A stretch of DNA of 64,000 nt from Cryptomeria japonica (GCF_030272615.1 NC_081407.1:372890998-372954997), one strand, 5' to 3'; counted from the stretch's first letter, positions 36,787 through 49,041 are shown. Notes: a model not told the origin generated them from the letters alone. Numbers and translations: made by a program.

Positions 36787-37522
36787 ACGTAATTTTTAAC
36801 ATTGACCTACCTGACTTTGTATAATAGAAATACCATTACAAATAGAAATACCATACTGTATTATTCTGCTTGCTAATGAATAGCAAGCTAACATATCATG
36901 CATTGTAAAAGTGTCTTTTATATCTAATATTTCATAACATTAGATTAAAAATTACAATCAATGAAATACATCAAAGCATTTTTTTTTTTCCATGCAATAT
37001 AAAATACATAAAACCAAACACCTCATTCACAGAAATAAAATATCATTGTATTTCTTAATATCCGCATGTACAAAGAATACATATTATTGAGGGCTACAAT
37101 GATAACAATCCTGACTAGAATCTACACCATATCGAACCTAACAAAATGAGTTATCTTGCAACTCTATGGAAGAGATGCTCTCACATCTTTTTCAATCTCC
37201 CTGTAGTGAGTAGTCACCATAGTTTCGTCCAATCTCCCTATAGTTTACTGCTACAATTATGTATACAAGACCAAATAGGATGAAAGATCAAAACATATCT
37301 ATGTATCTGTACAAAACCCTTTTTGCAATATTGCATTTTAGGCATCGACCTCTCAAGTCTTGACCAATGGAGTGAACTGATTGTCCAATGATCTTGCAAC
37401 TGCTAACCATGCCAACACTATAAGCAGAGGATTGATATAGTAATAAAAGTCATCAGATAAGGCACAAAAATTAATGGATTCTAGAGGCCAATATTTCAAA
37501 TATCTGGTGCTATTGTTATGAT

Positions 37523-37858
37523 AATACATGCTACAATATGATTGTATACTTCATTGTAAACCCAGAAAAATGAAAATGCAAATAGTAAACACACAAAGCT
37601 CTGTAATTTGAAGACAATGAAAATGCAAATAGTAAACACACAAAGCTCTGTAATTTGAAGACAACTGATTTAACATGGTATCCTCATCAAAATACATGCT
37701 ACAATATGATTGTATACTTCATTGTAAACCCAGAAAAATGAAAATGCAAATAGTAAACACACAAAGCTCTGTAATTTGAAGACAATGAAAATGCAAATAG
37801 TAAACACACAAAGCTCTGTAATTTGAAGACAACTGATTTAACATGGTATCCTCATCAA
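37523..37858. repeat. 168-bp tandem duplication containing a nested 47-bp duplication
   Basis: Units at 37523-37690 and 37691-37858 are near identical. Inside each, TGAAAATGCAAATAGTAAAC... (about 47 bp) occurs twice, giving four copies. The 47-bp doubling therefore happened before the 168-bp one. Confidence 0.9.
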
Positions 37859-37994
37859 AAGGAATATAGGCCATCTCTTTGCAAGGATCAAACAAATTGT
37901 ACTTCGCAGGAATATAGGCCATCTCTTTGCAAGGATCAAAGAAATTGTACTTAGCACTCTTGCTGAGAATATTTTGGAGAGCCCCAACATACAC
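37845..37994 (-). pseudogene. Exon fragment resembling plastid ATP/ADP translocase, with internal duplication
   Basis: Translated on the minus strand it reads VGALQNILSKSAKYNFFDP, CKEMAYIP, then AKYNLFDPCKEMAYIP again, then FDEDT. The motif SKSAKYxLFDPCKEMAYIPLDEDT is characteristic of the nucleotide transporter family (NTT/AATP) of plastid envelopes, which exchange ATP for ADP. Bases 37860-37907 and 37908-37955 are a 48-bp tandem duplication (two mismatches) that repeats 16 residues in frame. No start, no clear splice donor after FDEDT and no neighbouring exons were found. It is probably a detached exon. The family call rests on one conserved motif. Confidence 0.7.
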
Positions 37995-38599
37995 TATTGC
38001 CGGGGAGCATGAAAATTTTTATGAAAAAACTTTTTTGTTGTTTATTTTTCACACAATTTTCAATGAAGCTTATTTTAGATTTATTAGGAAAAACCAAAGT
38101 GCTAGTACAAGTAGAGCAGTTGGGTTGTGCAAGGCCATGAGTAACTAAAGACCATAAAGGGTGTGAGCACAAGTGTAACCATGGTTCAGGGAACTACAAA
38201 CTTCAAGGTAAGTAGGTAAGTAGGTAGATCAAATTTCTACACTACCTGACATTAGAAAGAATAAAACCCGGCATGTGCATTGGAAGACGGTATTGGAGGA
38301 TTAAACAGTGGTTTCTAGTCATTATAGAATGCAAATGAAAAGGAAAAGAAGAATGCAATAGAATTTGGCATGTTATTAATGAATATATCACAGTAATTAG
38401 ATAATAAGAATAAGGATGAGCTTGTACAGCCCCCTATACCAATCTAAATCGTTGGTTGTAGTAAAGCTTTAACATGTTGAACTTATAATGTCTTTATCAA
38501 GTTGTTGTTCAGTGAGGGAAATCAATCACAACTACATTCAAACTGAAGCAAACATAGCTCGATCCTTATCAAGGCTCTGAATACTCTACTCTCACATAA

Positions 38600-39290
38600 A
38601 TAGTTGTCAAATGTTGTAATTGCAAGTGCCAAATTAGACATGCGTGCAAAATGTGGAATCATAGACTAAACACCTAAATTGTTTGACAAAATCTCTCATA
38701 AATGCAAAAGGGGTTGTGCCATACTATGGAGTATAGACAAGTCAAGTGAACCGTTTGACATAATTCTGAAAGAGATGTAAACAAATTGTTTGACAAAATC
38801 CCTCAGAAATGCAAATGGGGTTGTACCATACTATTTGACAAAATGTCTCAAAGAGATGTAAACAAATTGTTTACACAATTCTTCAAAGTAATGTGTGCAC
38901 AGATGCGGGAGCTTACACGTGGCATGTAAACAAATTGTTTGACAAAATCCCTCAGAAATGCAAATGGGGTTGTACCATACTATTTGACAAAATGTCTCAA
39001 AGAGATGTAAACAAATTGTTTACACAATTCTTCAAAGTAATGTGTGCACAGATGCGGGAGCTTACACGTGGCATGTGAACTGTATAACAAGAAGAGAAAC
39101 CTTGGAGAGGCATCTCGTGGAATGTAATGATTGTTCGATATGCACAAAATGAATTTTTTGAAAAATCTTTAGCAGCTTTTAAATAAATGCAGTTGACAGG
39201 TGTAAAGCTAAAATTAACAAAAATTAACAATCTTTGCCAATATCCTCTGCTATGCATATGCAGGTTGGAAGAATTGGTATAGCAAATGAA
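38600..39290 (+). pseudogene. PPR-gene remnant with a 149-bp tandem duplication
   Basis: Decayed pentatricopeptide-repeat sequence with many stops. Recognisable pieces are ASAKLDMRAKCGIID (usual form ALVDMYAKCGSID), PKLFDKISHKC (usual xLFDKMPxRD) and, past 39080, a region resembling VSWNxMI...FxQMQLTGVKL in mixed frames. PPR proteins bind organellar RNA. A 149-bp segment at 38777-38925 is repeated at 38926-39074, nearly identically, so the short repeated frames here are copies of each other. Not functional. Confidence 0.65.
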
Positions 39291-39539
39291 GGGTGTAGGG
39301 TATTTCTAGGCTCAAGACATTGTGGAAGAGAAGAAAAAAAATTTATTTACCTATCATCATAGTGGAAATGAGGCCCCAATTTGAACCACACGAGCAATCC
39401 ATGAGGTGCACTCAAATAAAGGGCAAAGTGTGATTGTACTGTGATATAATAGGCTATCTGTAGATTCATTACATTCTATGAATCTACGTTACCGTAGAGA
39501 AATATATGTAGAATAAAGCATAAGATTGTTTAAAAAAAA

Positions 39540-39836
39540 TTAGAATGAAATGCAAGCAAAGGTTAAGATTGTTTTTAAAGAATAAAGCACTGAATACAAG
39601 AAATAAAGCCAAGAAAAGCCTAAATATTATTTTAGAAGAATAAAAAAAATGCTAAATAATTATAGTTGAACTAGAAAGGGGTGGGGCGCTCCCCCAGACC
39701 CATTTAAAAAAAATTAGAATGAAATGCAAGCAAAGGTTAAGATTGTTTTTAAAGAATAAAGCACTGAATACAAGAAATAAAGCCAAGAAAAGCCTAAATA
39801 TTATTTTAGAAGAATAAAAAAAATGCTAAATAATTA
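39540..39836. repeat. ~123-bp direct repeat, period 174 bp
   Basis: Copies at 39540-39662 and 39714-39836 start TTAGAATGAAATGCAAGCAA and are near identical, separated by about 51 bp that include GGGGTGGGGCGCTCCCCC. Confidence 0.9.
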
Positions 39837-40149
39837 TTTAGAAGATTAAAGTGGAAAAAAGAGTTGCTTAATTTTTATACACTGGTACTAAGGTTTTAGA
39901 GATTTTGGAAATTTCTGTTTTATAAGGTAGTCTGCTAGAAACTTTCTGAGCCAAATGTAGTGCCCAGGAGTTGGTGACTGTACCTTCTCTGGAAAGTTTT
40001 TCTTAATTGCATGTATTATCTGCAATTGTTCTTTGAAATACACTTAAGTTACATTTAGTTTGTGTAAGATTTCTGTTGTTTCCTTTGATATCCTTTAATG
40101 TAGATCTCTTCTAGGAAAAAAAAGCATTTCAATACTGAAATCCTAAAAC

Positions 40150-40692
40150 CATATTCCTTCTTTTGTTTTCAAGTTTTCAGTCTAAATTTCTTTTGTTTTC
40201 AAGTTTTCAGTCTAAATTTCTATAAAGTTTCAGTTTCAAATTTCATTTTGGATCATAACATTATATTCCTCTGTCTCTTCTATGTTTTCAAGTTTTCAGT
40301 CTAAATTTCTATAAAGTTTCAGTTTCAAATTTCATTTTGGATCATAACATTATATTCCTCTGTCTCTTCTATATTGTGCTTTTGGATCATAACATTATAT
40401 TCCTCTGTCTCTTCTATGTTTTCAAGTTTTCAGTCTAAATTTCTATAAAGTTTCAGTTTAAAAAACAAGTTTTCAGTCTAAATTTCTATAAAGTTTCAGT
40501 TTCAAATTTCATTTTGGATCATAACATTATATTCCTCTGTCTCTTCTATATTGTGCTTTTGGATCATAACATTATATTCCTCTGTCTCTTCTATGTTTTC
40601 AAGTTTTCAGTCTAAATTTCTATAAAGTTTCAGTTTCAAATTTCATTTTGGATCATAACATTATATTCCTCTGTCTCTTCTATATTGTGCTT
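40150..40692. repeat. Complex minisatellite, ~5 scrambled units
   Basis: Blocks AAGTTTTCAGTCTAAATTTC, TATAAAGTTTCAGTTTCAAA, TTTGGATCATAACATTATAT and TCCTCTGTCTCTTCTATATT recur up to six times in the same order, but with some units cut short or joined out of register (near 40380 and 40460). Copies are almost identical, so the array is young. Confidence 0.9.
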
Positions 40693-41928
40693 TTTTTCCC
40701 AATTGTTTTCATATTTTATGCTGATTAGCTCATATCAAAAGGTGCTCTAGGTGGTCTGTAAATCTTCTAGAGGAGACTCTATTGTTCAAACTTCAAACTT
40801 CAATTGCCTTCCACAAAATTCATTAAATGGAATATAAAATACATTAGGAAGGTTAACACATTTGATCTTGAAAACACTTGGATGACTCATAGGGAAGAGC
40901 ACTTGGATGACTCATAGGGAAGAGCTAACTTATGTTGCTCAGGCAACAACCTAAAAAAATATTACCTAAGAGAGGAGATTGCATCAAGCTTTACTTGTGA
41001 TGATGAATTTTTTCTACACATATATGATCTGAACTATGAGTTTAAAAATAGTAGCTACACATCCAAGCAGTGAGCTGGATCTCAATATATGTAAATAGTT
41101 TCAGAACAAAAGACAAATTTACCAATAAAGAAAACCCAAAGATATGTCCCAGTTGAAATGATTTTTGTAAAAAACTCTTAGGATGAGTAGCTTAGAGTCC
41201 AGACCAACTTCTCACACTCTGAGGAGCATATTTAAAAGTACAAAACTTCCTCCAAAACTAATCATTGCAGATTAAAAAATTGAGATTTTCCCCTATAGAT
41301 CTATGAATATTCCAAGATCATTAAAAAGATATCCACAATCAACTGTATAGAGAGTCAAGACCTAGGTTCAGCCCAAATGTTTGGCAAGACTATAAATGGA
41401 AGCTCTTCTATAAGCCTAGAGATCTCTAGAACCTATATCAAGCACATTTATCTTTAGTGCATGTCGAGCACAAGTATAATGGCTATATGGGATTTAAAAC
41501 CATAAACCTTGATTGAAAGTTGAAATCCATGACGTTCAAACATGCTGAGATGTATATGGAATAAAGAATGTCAAGTTTATGCATATTATCTGTTTTTAAT
41601 ATATATAGTAGCTCCCACTTTAGGAATCTTTTTGCATCCGCCATCATTTAAAAGGTGCGTATGATAGACTAATCACATGTACAATTGCAAGACTTGTCGA
41701 GCATAAATAGATTTACTGTAATATGCAAGTGCATATTCTATTCCCTGGATGGCCATGGATAATACCATTTATGTTCATCAATTTCATTTTCCTACTTACA
41801 GGAATCTAGAGCAATGCATGATCCAGCTAAAACTTTGAAATAGTAAAAAATGGTAATATGTTATCATTGTTATGGAATTTGCGAAATAAATTGAAAAGAT
41901 GACTAACCACTTGGTATATGTATCAAAC
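40693..41928. other. Gene-free stretch downstream of the ZFPL1-like exons
   Basis: A 25-bp direct repeat (CACTTGGATGACTCATAGGG) occurs near 40875-40925. The last exons of the minus-strand gene, including the expected membrane-anchor exon, could lie here or further left, but I could not identify them. Confidence 0.4.
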
Positions 41929-43922
41929 CTTTTCCACAGTCCTGAACAGGGCAGTCGGTACTTTTTTCCTCGCCTCGAAAAGAATAATTTCTAGAGTACA
42001 CCATCTGCATAAGACAACAAAATATTTTATTTTTGGAATTAAGAAGTAAAATCCTTGAATCAAAATTCTCTGGGCATTGATTATATATGAAATGAATAAT
42101 TGACCAAAATTTATTGGGTAGAAACTAATTACAGAAATCTTTGGACTTCCAACAGACTCTGCAATCCCAATCTCAGGTGAACAAGACTTTGGAGTTTCAA
42201 TATTTATCGTCTTTCTTGGTGATTTAAGTGTTTCCCCACTCTCTAATACATTTTGATCTTTAGGAATATAGTTTTGCTGTGCCTTTTGACTCTTCGGATC
42301 TTTGTACATTTCAGCAAGAGGTGATGACAAACTAAAAACTGTTGATCGAATCTCAGAACGTGGCTGTGAGAATCCTTGCTCAGAGAAATTTGATAATAGT
42401 TCAGAAGCTAATGGCAATAGAGAATTCTTGTCCAACATAAAAATATGGCTCTGCAAGAAAAGAATCATGTTTGATTAATAAAATGCATGCAATTATCTCA
42501 GATGCCACTGCAATACATTTATTTTCACTAGTTTCTCTGTGTGATGATAATATGATCTTGAAAAGATCTAATTTTATATATTTCAAACTTGTGGATCTGA
42601 ATGATTTGGTTCAGCAACATTATGTAATTGAGAAACATAAAATCAAGCATCTGCAGATCAGAGATAATAGATCCGTGAGACTGATGTGTGCATTCGATAC
42701 CCTCGCAAATAATTCCTCCAACTGATTGGCAAGGGAAGAACCAGAACTAACAAACTGCTTCTTTGTGGGCCATATCTACAAAGTAAATTTCATACTATCA
42801 GAAAAATGACCATACTCTATGCTAGATGTAACACTTTGCAAGAACTCTATTGTTGAATTGGAGCCTGGATTAAAATAGTAGTTGAACTAAACCTGAAGTG
42901 CTATTACCAATTTAGATCCAAAATCTTCATGCAATATGCAAGAATATAATATTTTATAAACTAATCTTGACTTACTTGGCTTTACTATTAATTATAGTTT
43001 CCAAAAAGAATGCTTTAGTGTGAAAATGACAAACATGTCTTCCTAAATTTCTAGCTTATTGATCTAAGACTGAAGACAACAACATACACTTTATTGAAAC
43101 TAAAATGGTTCATGCATTGAGCTAAAATAGAACACATTTTTCTTCGCAAGAATTCAAACCAAAACAGAGCTCTGTATCATTTTCTCTGAAACAAACTAAA
43201 CTAGGTGCTAGTATATTAGCAGCAAAAGACACAAGTAGACATAGAAGCTTACTTGTGATTTGCATGAAGGACATGTGTAACCAGTTGGAGATGAGGATCC
43301 TTTCAAAAGTAGAAGCAAGCATGAATTATGCAAAACATCTGAGCACAATCCTTCCATGATTAGACTTGTCCTATGCTAATAAATAATCTCATTCCTGTAA
43401 AATCAACGTTAGTGAAGTTCAAGGAAAAACATACGTAAGCAGCCGAGCCGAGTGACAGAGCAACTTGAATGAGTTAGCATCTGCAAGCAAAAGCTACATT
43501 TTGGTAGGAAACTGTAACTAGAATCAACCATCCACTTTGCATATGTCCTCACCTATTATCCACCCATATACAATAATACATAACATCTTAAGAATGTCTC
43601 TGGGAGAAAGTTAGAAACAAGCCCACACCCCTAAATTATGCATTGTATTACAGAAACGAACATAGGATACTCAATGGTGACTACATGTAGTTTATGTTAT
43701 ATTTGTCAAATCTCAAATTTGGGTCTAAATGGTAACAGAGAACGAGTACTGAATATCTCTATATATTATTTTCCATGACAAGAAACCCCAAAAATTGAGA
43801 CTATGAACTGAGATCACCTCACAATTATCACTGTGTTCAGGAAAGCAGATGCAATCTCCACATATAGGAACCTTATGTGTACAACAATATAGTTGTGTTT
43901 CCTTCACACATTTCAGCAAATC
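41929..43922 (-). pseudogene. ZFPL1-like zinc-finger gene, partial, probably broken
   Basis: Zinc finger protein-like 1 is a Golgi-membrane protein with a B-box-like and a RING-like domain. Exons read leftward: 43922-43818 encodes CVKETQLYCCTHKVPICGDC and ICFPEHSDNCE, the N-terminal finger; 43480-43435 encodes SSCSVTRLGCL; 43394-43253 contains LHNSCLLLLLKGSSSPTGYT then CPSCKSQ, the RING end; 42775-42701 encodes IWPTKKQFVSSGSSLANQLE; 42450-42133 (106 codons, open) encodes a Ser/Pro-rich linker; 42004-41929 encodes YSRNYSFRGEEKSTDCPVQD. Most are bordered by GT and AG signals (e.g. GCAG before 42450, GTAATTAG after 42133). However, the exon for the usual TYSEWVIDG segment between the first two is missing, an in-frame stop lies early in the third, and the C-terminal membrane segment was not found. 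Either a pseudogene or a divergent, partly unrecognised gene. Confidence 0.65.
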
Positions 43923-44789
43923 AATTGAAAAATCGTTAAAAAGGAATAGGGTGAAGCACAAATTCTTAATCCTTATTTTTTCGCATATTCTTTTAGAGGC
44001 TTCATGAATTTTGGAAAATGAAGCAAAGAATCAGAGGATACAATGATAAATGCATTCTAATTAAAGACACTTTTGAGGGATGGACTTGCAGACTTTCAGT
44101 CTATAGTGAGTAAAACAAAATAATGGAGTGAAGACTTTCGGAATAAAGCATTGTTTTGGCTGTCTAATGGATGGCAATGATGAAAATATCAGAACACACG
44201 AACCAATTGCCACAACAATTTAGCAGGAGAGGAAGATGAGCAATTCCCAAACTCCACCCAACGTTTTCTTGAATGTACACAATCATAGGAACCAATACAA
44301 ATAAAACACTGCATAAGCCAAAATACCACCAATTGAAGAAGGAGCTCTTGTTCTTCCTCTTTGCTGAGCCTCAGAGTAACCTAACAGAAGAGATATCAAT
44401 GGGCAGTCGCATCTAGCCATATTATCACCCACAAAGAGCAATTTAGGGTCAATTTAAGAGCAATTCACCCAATCAAAAGAAAAAGAAAAAAGCATCTACT
44501 CTAATATGTAATTTTGAGAGATCTAGGGCAGAGCATGAATCGGTACCATTTCCATTCGTGAAGAATAAAACCCTCCTCTTGCATCTGGTCAGGGGGAGGA
44601 ATAATTGGGCCATCAGAGGGCATACTGTACTCCTAGACATCGAAGGGATTTTGAATCTGGCAAGCCATGTATGATTCGTATTTCATAGAGACAAATAAAT
44701 GGCTATGGTATCACGTTTGACGAACGAAATAGGTGATGGTGATCGAGTGTGGCAAAAGTAGAATGAATAACAACACACATTATCGACAA
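43923..44789. other. Upstream flank of the ZFPL1-like exons
   Basis: No gene recognised. If the first exon or promoter of the minus-strand gene survives, it should be here. An ATG-led minus-strand frame near 44580-44520 (MQEEGFILHEWKWYRF) is short and unsupported. Confidence 0.35.
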
Positions 44790-44990
44790 TTCATATGAAT
44801 CGAACAAATTTATGTAGAGAGGATCGATTAAAGGAAGTGCTTCACAATCTACTTAGAAAGCACAACCCCTCGCCACGTTTAAATGGGTATGCAAAATGTG
44901 AAAGCATAGTCAAGGCATGTGGATTATTGAATGAATGCCATCTTGTGCTTGGAATAATAACCCTGCAAGACCCTGCAAGGCACTGACAAA
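44790..44990 (+). pseudogene. Possible N-terminal PPR-gene remnant
   Basis: The translation contains NLCREDRLKEVLHNLL, resembling the N-terminal leader LCKEGRLKEALHxL of land-plant PPR genes, followed by NGYAKCESIVKACGLLNE, resembling MYAKCGSIVxARxLFDE of a PPR repeat. The intervening repeats are missing and the frame ends at 44985. A decayed fragment; identification is tentative. Confidence 0.45.
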
Positions 44991-45219
44991 GACCTAATTT
45001 TTGGTGCGTTCTCTCCCATTGGGAATTGAGCAGACCTCTGCAAACCACCGACAACCCTAATCAGCAGGCGCCAAGAATACTGACATCAGCATTTGGCATA
45101 AACAATATGCAACTTTAAGTATGCACATAAGGAAATGGAAAAATATCGAAAAACACAGGTCTTCTTAATCCATTTAATCAAAAGATAACGAAAGAAGCCT
45201 TCGCTATAGTTCCCGGCAG

Positions 45220-45500
45220 GAACTAATAAGTTTGCTATTTTATAGTGAAAACAAGTTTCAACAAGCTTATGAGCTTACAAAGTGCTAGTTCAATATTCTA
45301 TTGAATTATCACCATTTGCCCTTTTGGTGAAATTAAGTTTTAGTGAACTTACGAGTTTTCAAATTAGAGAAAGTTTGTATTGAAGTGCCATCATCTCTCT
45401 TTTTGCTGAATTTTTTTGATGGACTTAAGAGTTTGAAAACTTCAAATTTTGTTGAAACAAAAGTCTTTAAAACACTTAATTGTTTCCTTCTTTCCTCTTT
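45220..45500. repeat. Degenerate ~80-bp tandem repeat
   Basis: Three or four diverged units share AAGTTTCAACAAGCTTATGAG-like cores followed by a TTTTGGTGAAATT-like stretch (near 45255, 45335, 45415). A single related unit lies at about 36440-36500 (ATCAAGTTTCAGCAAACTTA). No gene. Confidence 0.55.
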
Positions 45501-45803
45501 TGTCTGATGATAGTTTCTTTTAAGTAAAGTATGGATTTGAGAAACTAATAAGTTTGCAAAGTTAAGGATATGCTAAAATAAATCTACTTGAATTAAACTT
45601 GATAGTCTTGAACCAAAAGTACAATGCAATAATTGGAAAAGAAAAATAGTATTTTTGGATGATGAGGATCACATGTACACCCAAATGCTCCTACATCATA
45701 CATTCTATGTAGGAGAAATTTTACATGGGTTTGGATCTCATGAAAATTTTGGGCAATATAGAATGGAAATTTCATACTTATCTAATTAGGAGGTTTTAAA
45801 CCA

Positions 45804-46570
45804 TGATGCTTCATATATCTTTCTATTTAGATCTCTCTACCTCTATCTCCCTATCTTTCTTATCTATATCCCTATACCTCTCTATCTATATATATCTCAC
45901 TCTATCTATACCACTCCCTCTCTCCATCTTTCTATTTATATCTCCTAGCCTCTCTACCTCTCTCCTTATCTCTCTATCTCTTTCCCTATCCCTCTCTACC
46001 TCTCTATCTCACCCTCTTCCTCTTCATCCCTCCCCCTCTTCTTCTCCCTCTCCCTCTCCCTCTCTACCTAAATCTCTTCCTTCCCCCTTTTTTCTTTCTC
46101 TACCTCATCTTCTATCTCTCCTCCCCTCTCTATATCCTCTCTTATTATCTTTCCTTCCCTCTCTCTATATATCCTCTTTCTATCTCTCCCTCCCTCTCTC
46201 CCTCCTTATCCCCTATCTATCTCTCTATATCTTCTCTGTCTCTCCCCCACCCCCTCTCTCTCCACATCTCTCTCCATATCACCATTATTCTCTTTCCCGA
46301 GCTCTCATTATCCCACTATTTCTCTCTACATGTATTCATCTCTAATTGTCTCTCTAGTTATCTCTATTCATCAGTATCCTCTCTCCCTCTCTCTATACAT
46401 CTCCTTATATGTCTGTCTCTCTATCACTCTATTTCTCTATCTCTATCACTTTGTCCCTTCCTCTCCATCTCTCCCTCTATATCCCCCTATCTCTCTATCT
46501 CCCCCTTTAACTCTCTCTATTTGTTTGTAATCCTCTTCCTTTCTCACTCTATATTCATCTCTAGTTCTAT
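45804..46570. repeat. Pyrimidine satellite-like tract, left block (CTCTCTAT-type)
   Basis: Almost pure C/T on the plus strand with interspersed A: variants of TCTCTATCTCTC, TCCCTCTC and TATATCTC. Long serine/leucine/proline-rich open frames here are by-products of the repeat. Continues at 48166. Confidence 0.95.
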
Positions 46571-48165
46571 CTTGATGATAGGGAGGACCCTAGATTGCTT
46601 GAGTCAACTTGACTCACACCAAGGCCTTTTTCCTAGCCTAACCCTGGAATGCTCCTCTCTATTCCCCTAATCCACTCTAGGTCCTCACTACCAAGGTTTG
46701 ATACTTTTCTATTTGTGAATTCACTTGCGTAAATCCACCAACTCACTAATCCATCGGATCTCACCAAACACCTTGCAGGGTTTGCTCTACCATGAATTAT
46801 ACCTACAACTTCTGCTAAGTTTTTTTCCTCCTCATGCTTGGATCTTCACTCCCTTTGATCCCATCTTCTCTTGGTCTGAAGCTAATAGCCTAGACTCCAG
46901 TCTACCCTGCAAGTGATTCCTCTTGGTCACTTATACCTAGTCAGGCTATCATCTAGCTCGCCTAGGGCTAGTCTGTTGAAACGCCCAATGTCATTCCCTA
47001 GTCTGCTACAAGTAGAACTCTACTATATATGACTGGCTCTTCTTGAAAGCCTCCAATGGTCGTGTGGATCCCACGATGGAGAGTCAAGACAAAGCCATGT
47101 TCACAAATGTGAAACACAAACATAAAACAAGAGCACAAAAAGAGACTTTATTTACAGAGCCGAGCTTGGCACGAATGCAACTTGGAATTCAGGAAACAAG
47201 GAAAAACAATATTTACCCTATCTACATTAGCACTTAAATATTTAAGGCATGTTTACAATTTACAAACACAAATTGCACTCTACAAAAAAGAAACCAGAAA
47301 ATGGTCTTCAAATTGTTATTCAAAAGATGTTCTTTGCTCCACCTATCCAACCTCCTTACAGAATGCCCATTGGGTCTTTTATAGCCTCTATGACATGTCA
47401 TGAAACATCCCTAATGGATGAGATCAAACTCGACATAATTGGTTTCCTACTGTAACTGATTTTCAATTCTATAGGGTCATCGGAATAGCATGAAAATAGT
47501 TGCTTCGATGATCGATGACAGTTTACAAAGTGCACACCTTCTTATTGAGTTATCAACATAGTGTCAAAACACTCCCGCTGATATCTGATGACGTGCTCCC
47601 AACAGTATGCTATTCCATCAGGTTATCGGTGTAGCCCTAAACATGTTAGGCCGATAGCCGATGGTGCGCTCCGAACTCACTCCACTCGCTCCAAACTATA
47701 TGCTTTTGCATTGGGTTATCGAGTTAGCATCAAACATGTTATACTAATAGCCGATGGTGCACTCCAAACCATATGCCTTTTCCATTGGGTTATCAGGTTA
47801 GCATCAAACATATTATACCGATACCCAATGGCTCCACTTCGACTTGCTCCAACTGCTAGCGACTTCATCAGGTTATCGGGGTAGGTAGAAAACACTCCCT
47901 CCGATATCCGATGGCTCCACTCTGATCTTGTGCAAACTCATTGGGGTATCGGGATAGGGTAAAACCGGTTGTTCTGATGGCCGATGGTTGTACTCCACAT
48001 GTTGGTGGTGTCATCAGGGCAAGTCTCACCGAAAACATGAATTTTCACAAAGAAGAAAAAATGCACTCCAAGCTCCAAACAAACAACCTAGTGGACTAGT
48101 TACAGTCCTTATGCCAAAATTGCCAAAATTGAAAAGGGTATTTTCTCACCCTTAGGTGCTCCTGC
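46571..48165. other. 1.6-kb ordinary sequence interrupting the CT tract
   Basis: The composition changes abruptly at both ends. TTGAT precedes GATAGGGAGGACCC at the left and recurs at the right (CCATTTGATCTCTCC), a possible 5-bp target-site duplication. There is no TG...CA end pair and no coding region. A TATATATGAC box lies near 47025. It may be an inserted non-coding mobile element; it contains the repeat array at 47455-48010. Confidence 0.5.
47455..48010. repeat. Second hairpin-unit array (~73-95-bp units, 7 copies)
   Basis: Each unit starts CATTGGGTTATCGGGTTAG or CATCAGGTTATCGG, has a loop of about 20-25 bp (GCATCAAACATGTTA), then the inverted counterpart CCGATAGCCGATGG or CCGATACCCAATGG, then a variable CTCCAAACT spacer. 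Left and right arms are complementary within units, so each can form a stem of about 10-12 bp. Units start near 47542, 47617, 47712, 47786, 47868 and 47938, with a diverged one near 47480. Confidence 0.75.
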
Positions 48166-49041
48166 ACCATTTGATCTCTCCATCTCTATCTCTAGACATG
48201 CATCCCTCTCTCTATTGATCCATCTCTCTCCCTCTTCCTAGACCTCTATATCTATATCTCTTTGCCTCTCTATCTCCATCTCTCTGGATATTACTTCTTT
48301 TATCTCTTTTGCTATCTCTATCTTGTCATCTCTCCATCTCTCTCGATTCTCATATATATATGTATATATCACTTCCTATGTCCACATGTATCTTTATATC
48401 ACTCCCCCTCTCCCTTTATATACTTATCTCTTCCATCTCTATGTATCCCCCTTTATCTCATGTATCACTTCCTATCTCCACATTTACCTTTATATCACTC
48501 CTCTCTCTCTTTATCTATCCCCCTCATTCTCTCATGTATCACTTTCCTTCTCCTTCTCCAATCCAACTCCATCTTTTGTCTCACTCCTCCCCCCTCTATC
48601 TCACCATATTTTTTTATCCCTATCTCTCCCTCTCTCCCTCTCCCCCTATTTAAAATATAAAATGAGGTTGTTGGTAATGGAGCATAATTATCTTCCTATT
48701 TTTTGTTTTTGTTTCTATTGCTATCTCTATCTTTGTATCTCTCTTATACACTCCTCTTTCTTCATCTCTCCTACTAACTCTATAAATGTCATTTCTTGTG
48801 ACTTTATCTTTATCTCTCTATATCCATCTCAGTGATTGTCTCCCTCTTTCTATCTCTATTTCTCCCTCTCCCTCTTTATCACACTTTGTCCCACCCCCTC
48901 TATATTTCACAAGTTATATCTAGTTTGTCTCTCCATTCTATTTCTATTTATACCTCTTTCTATTCTTATTTCTTCCTCTCTCCCTCTTTCTATCCCCATC
49001 TCCCCCTCTCTTCTCATCACTCCTTTTTATATCTCTCTACT

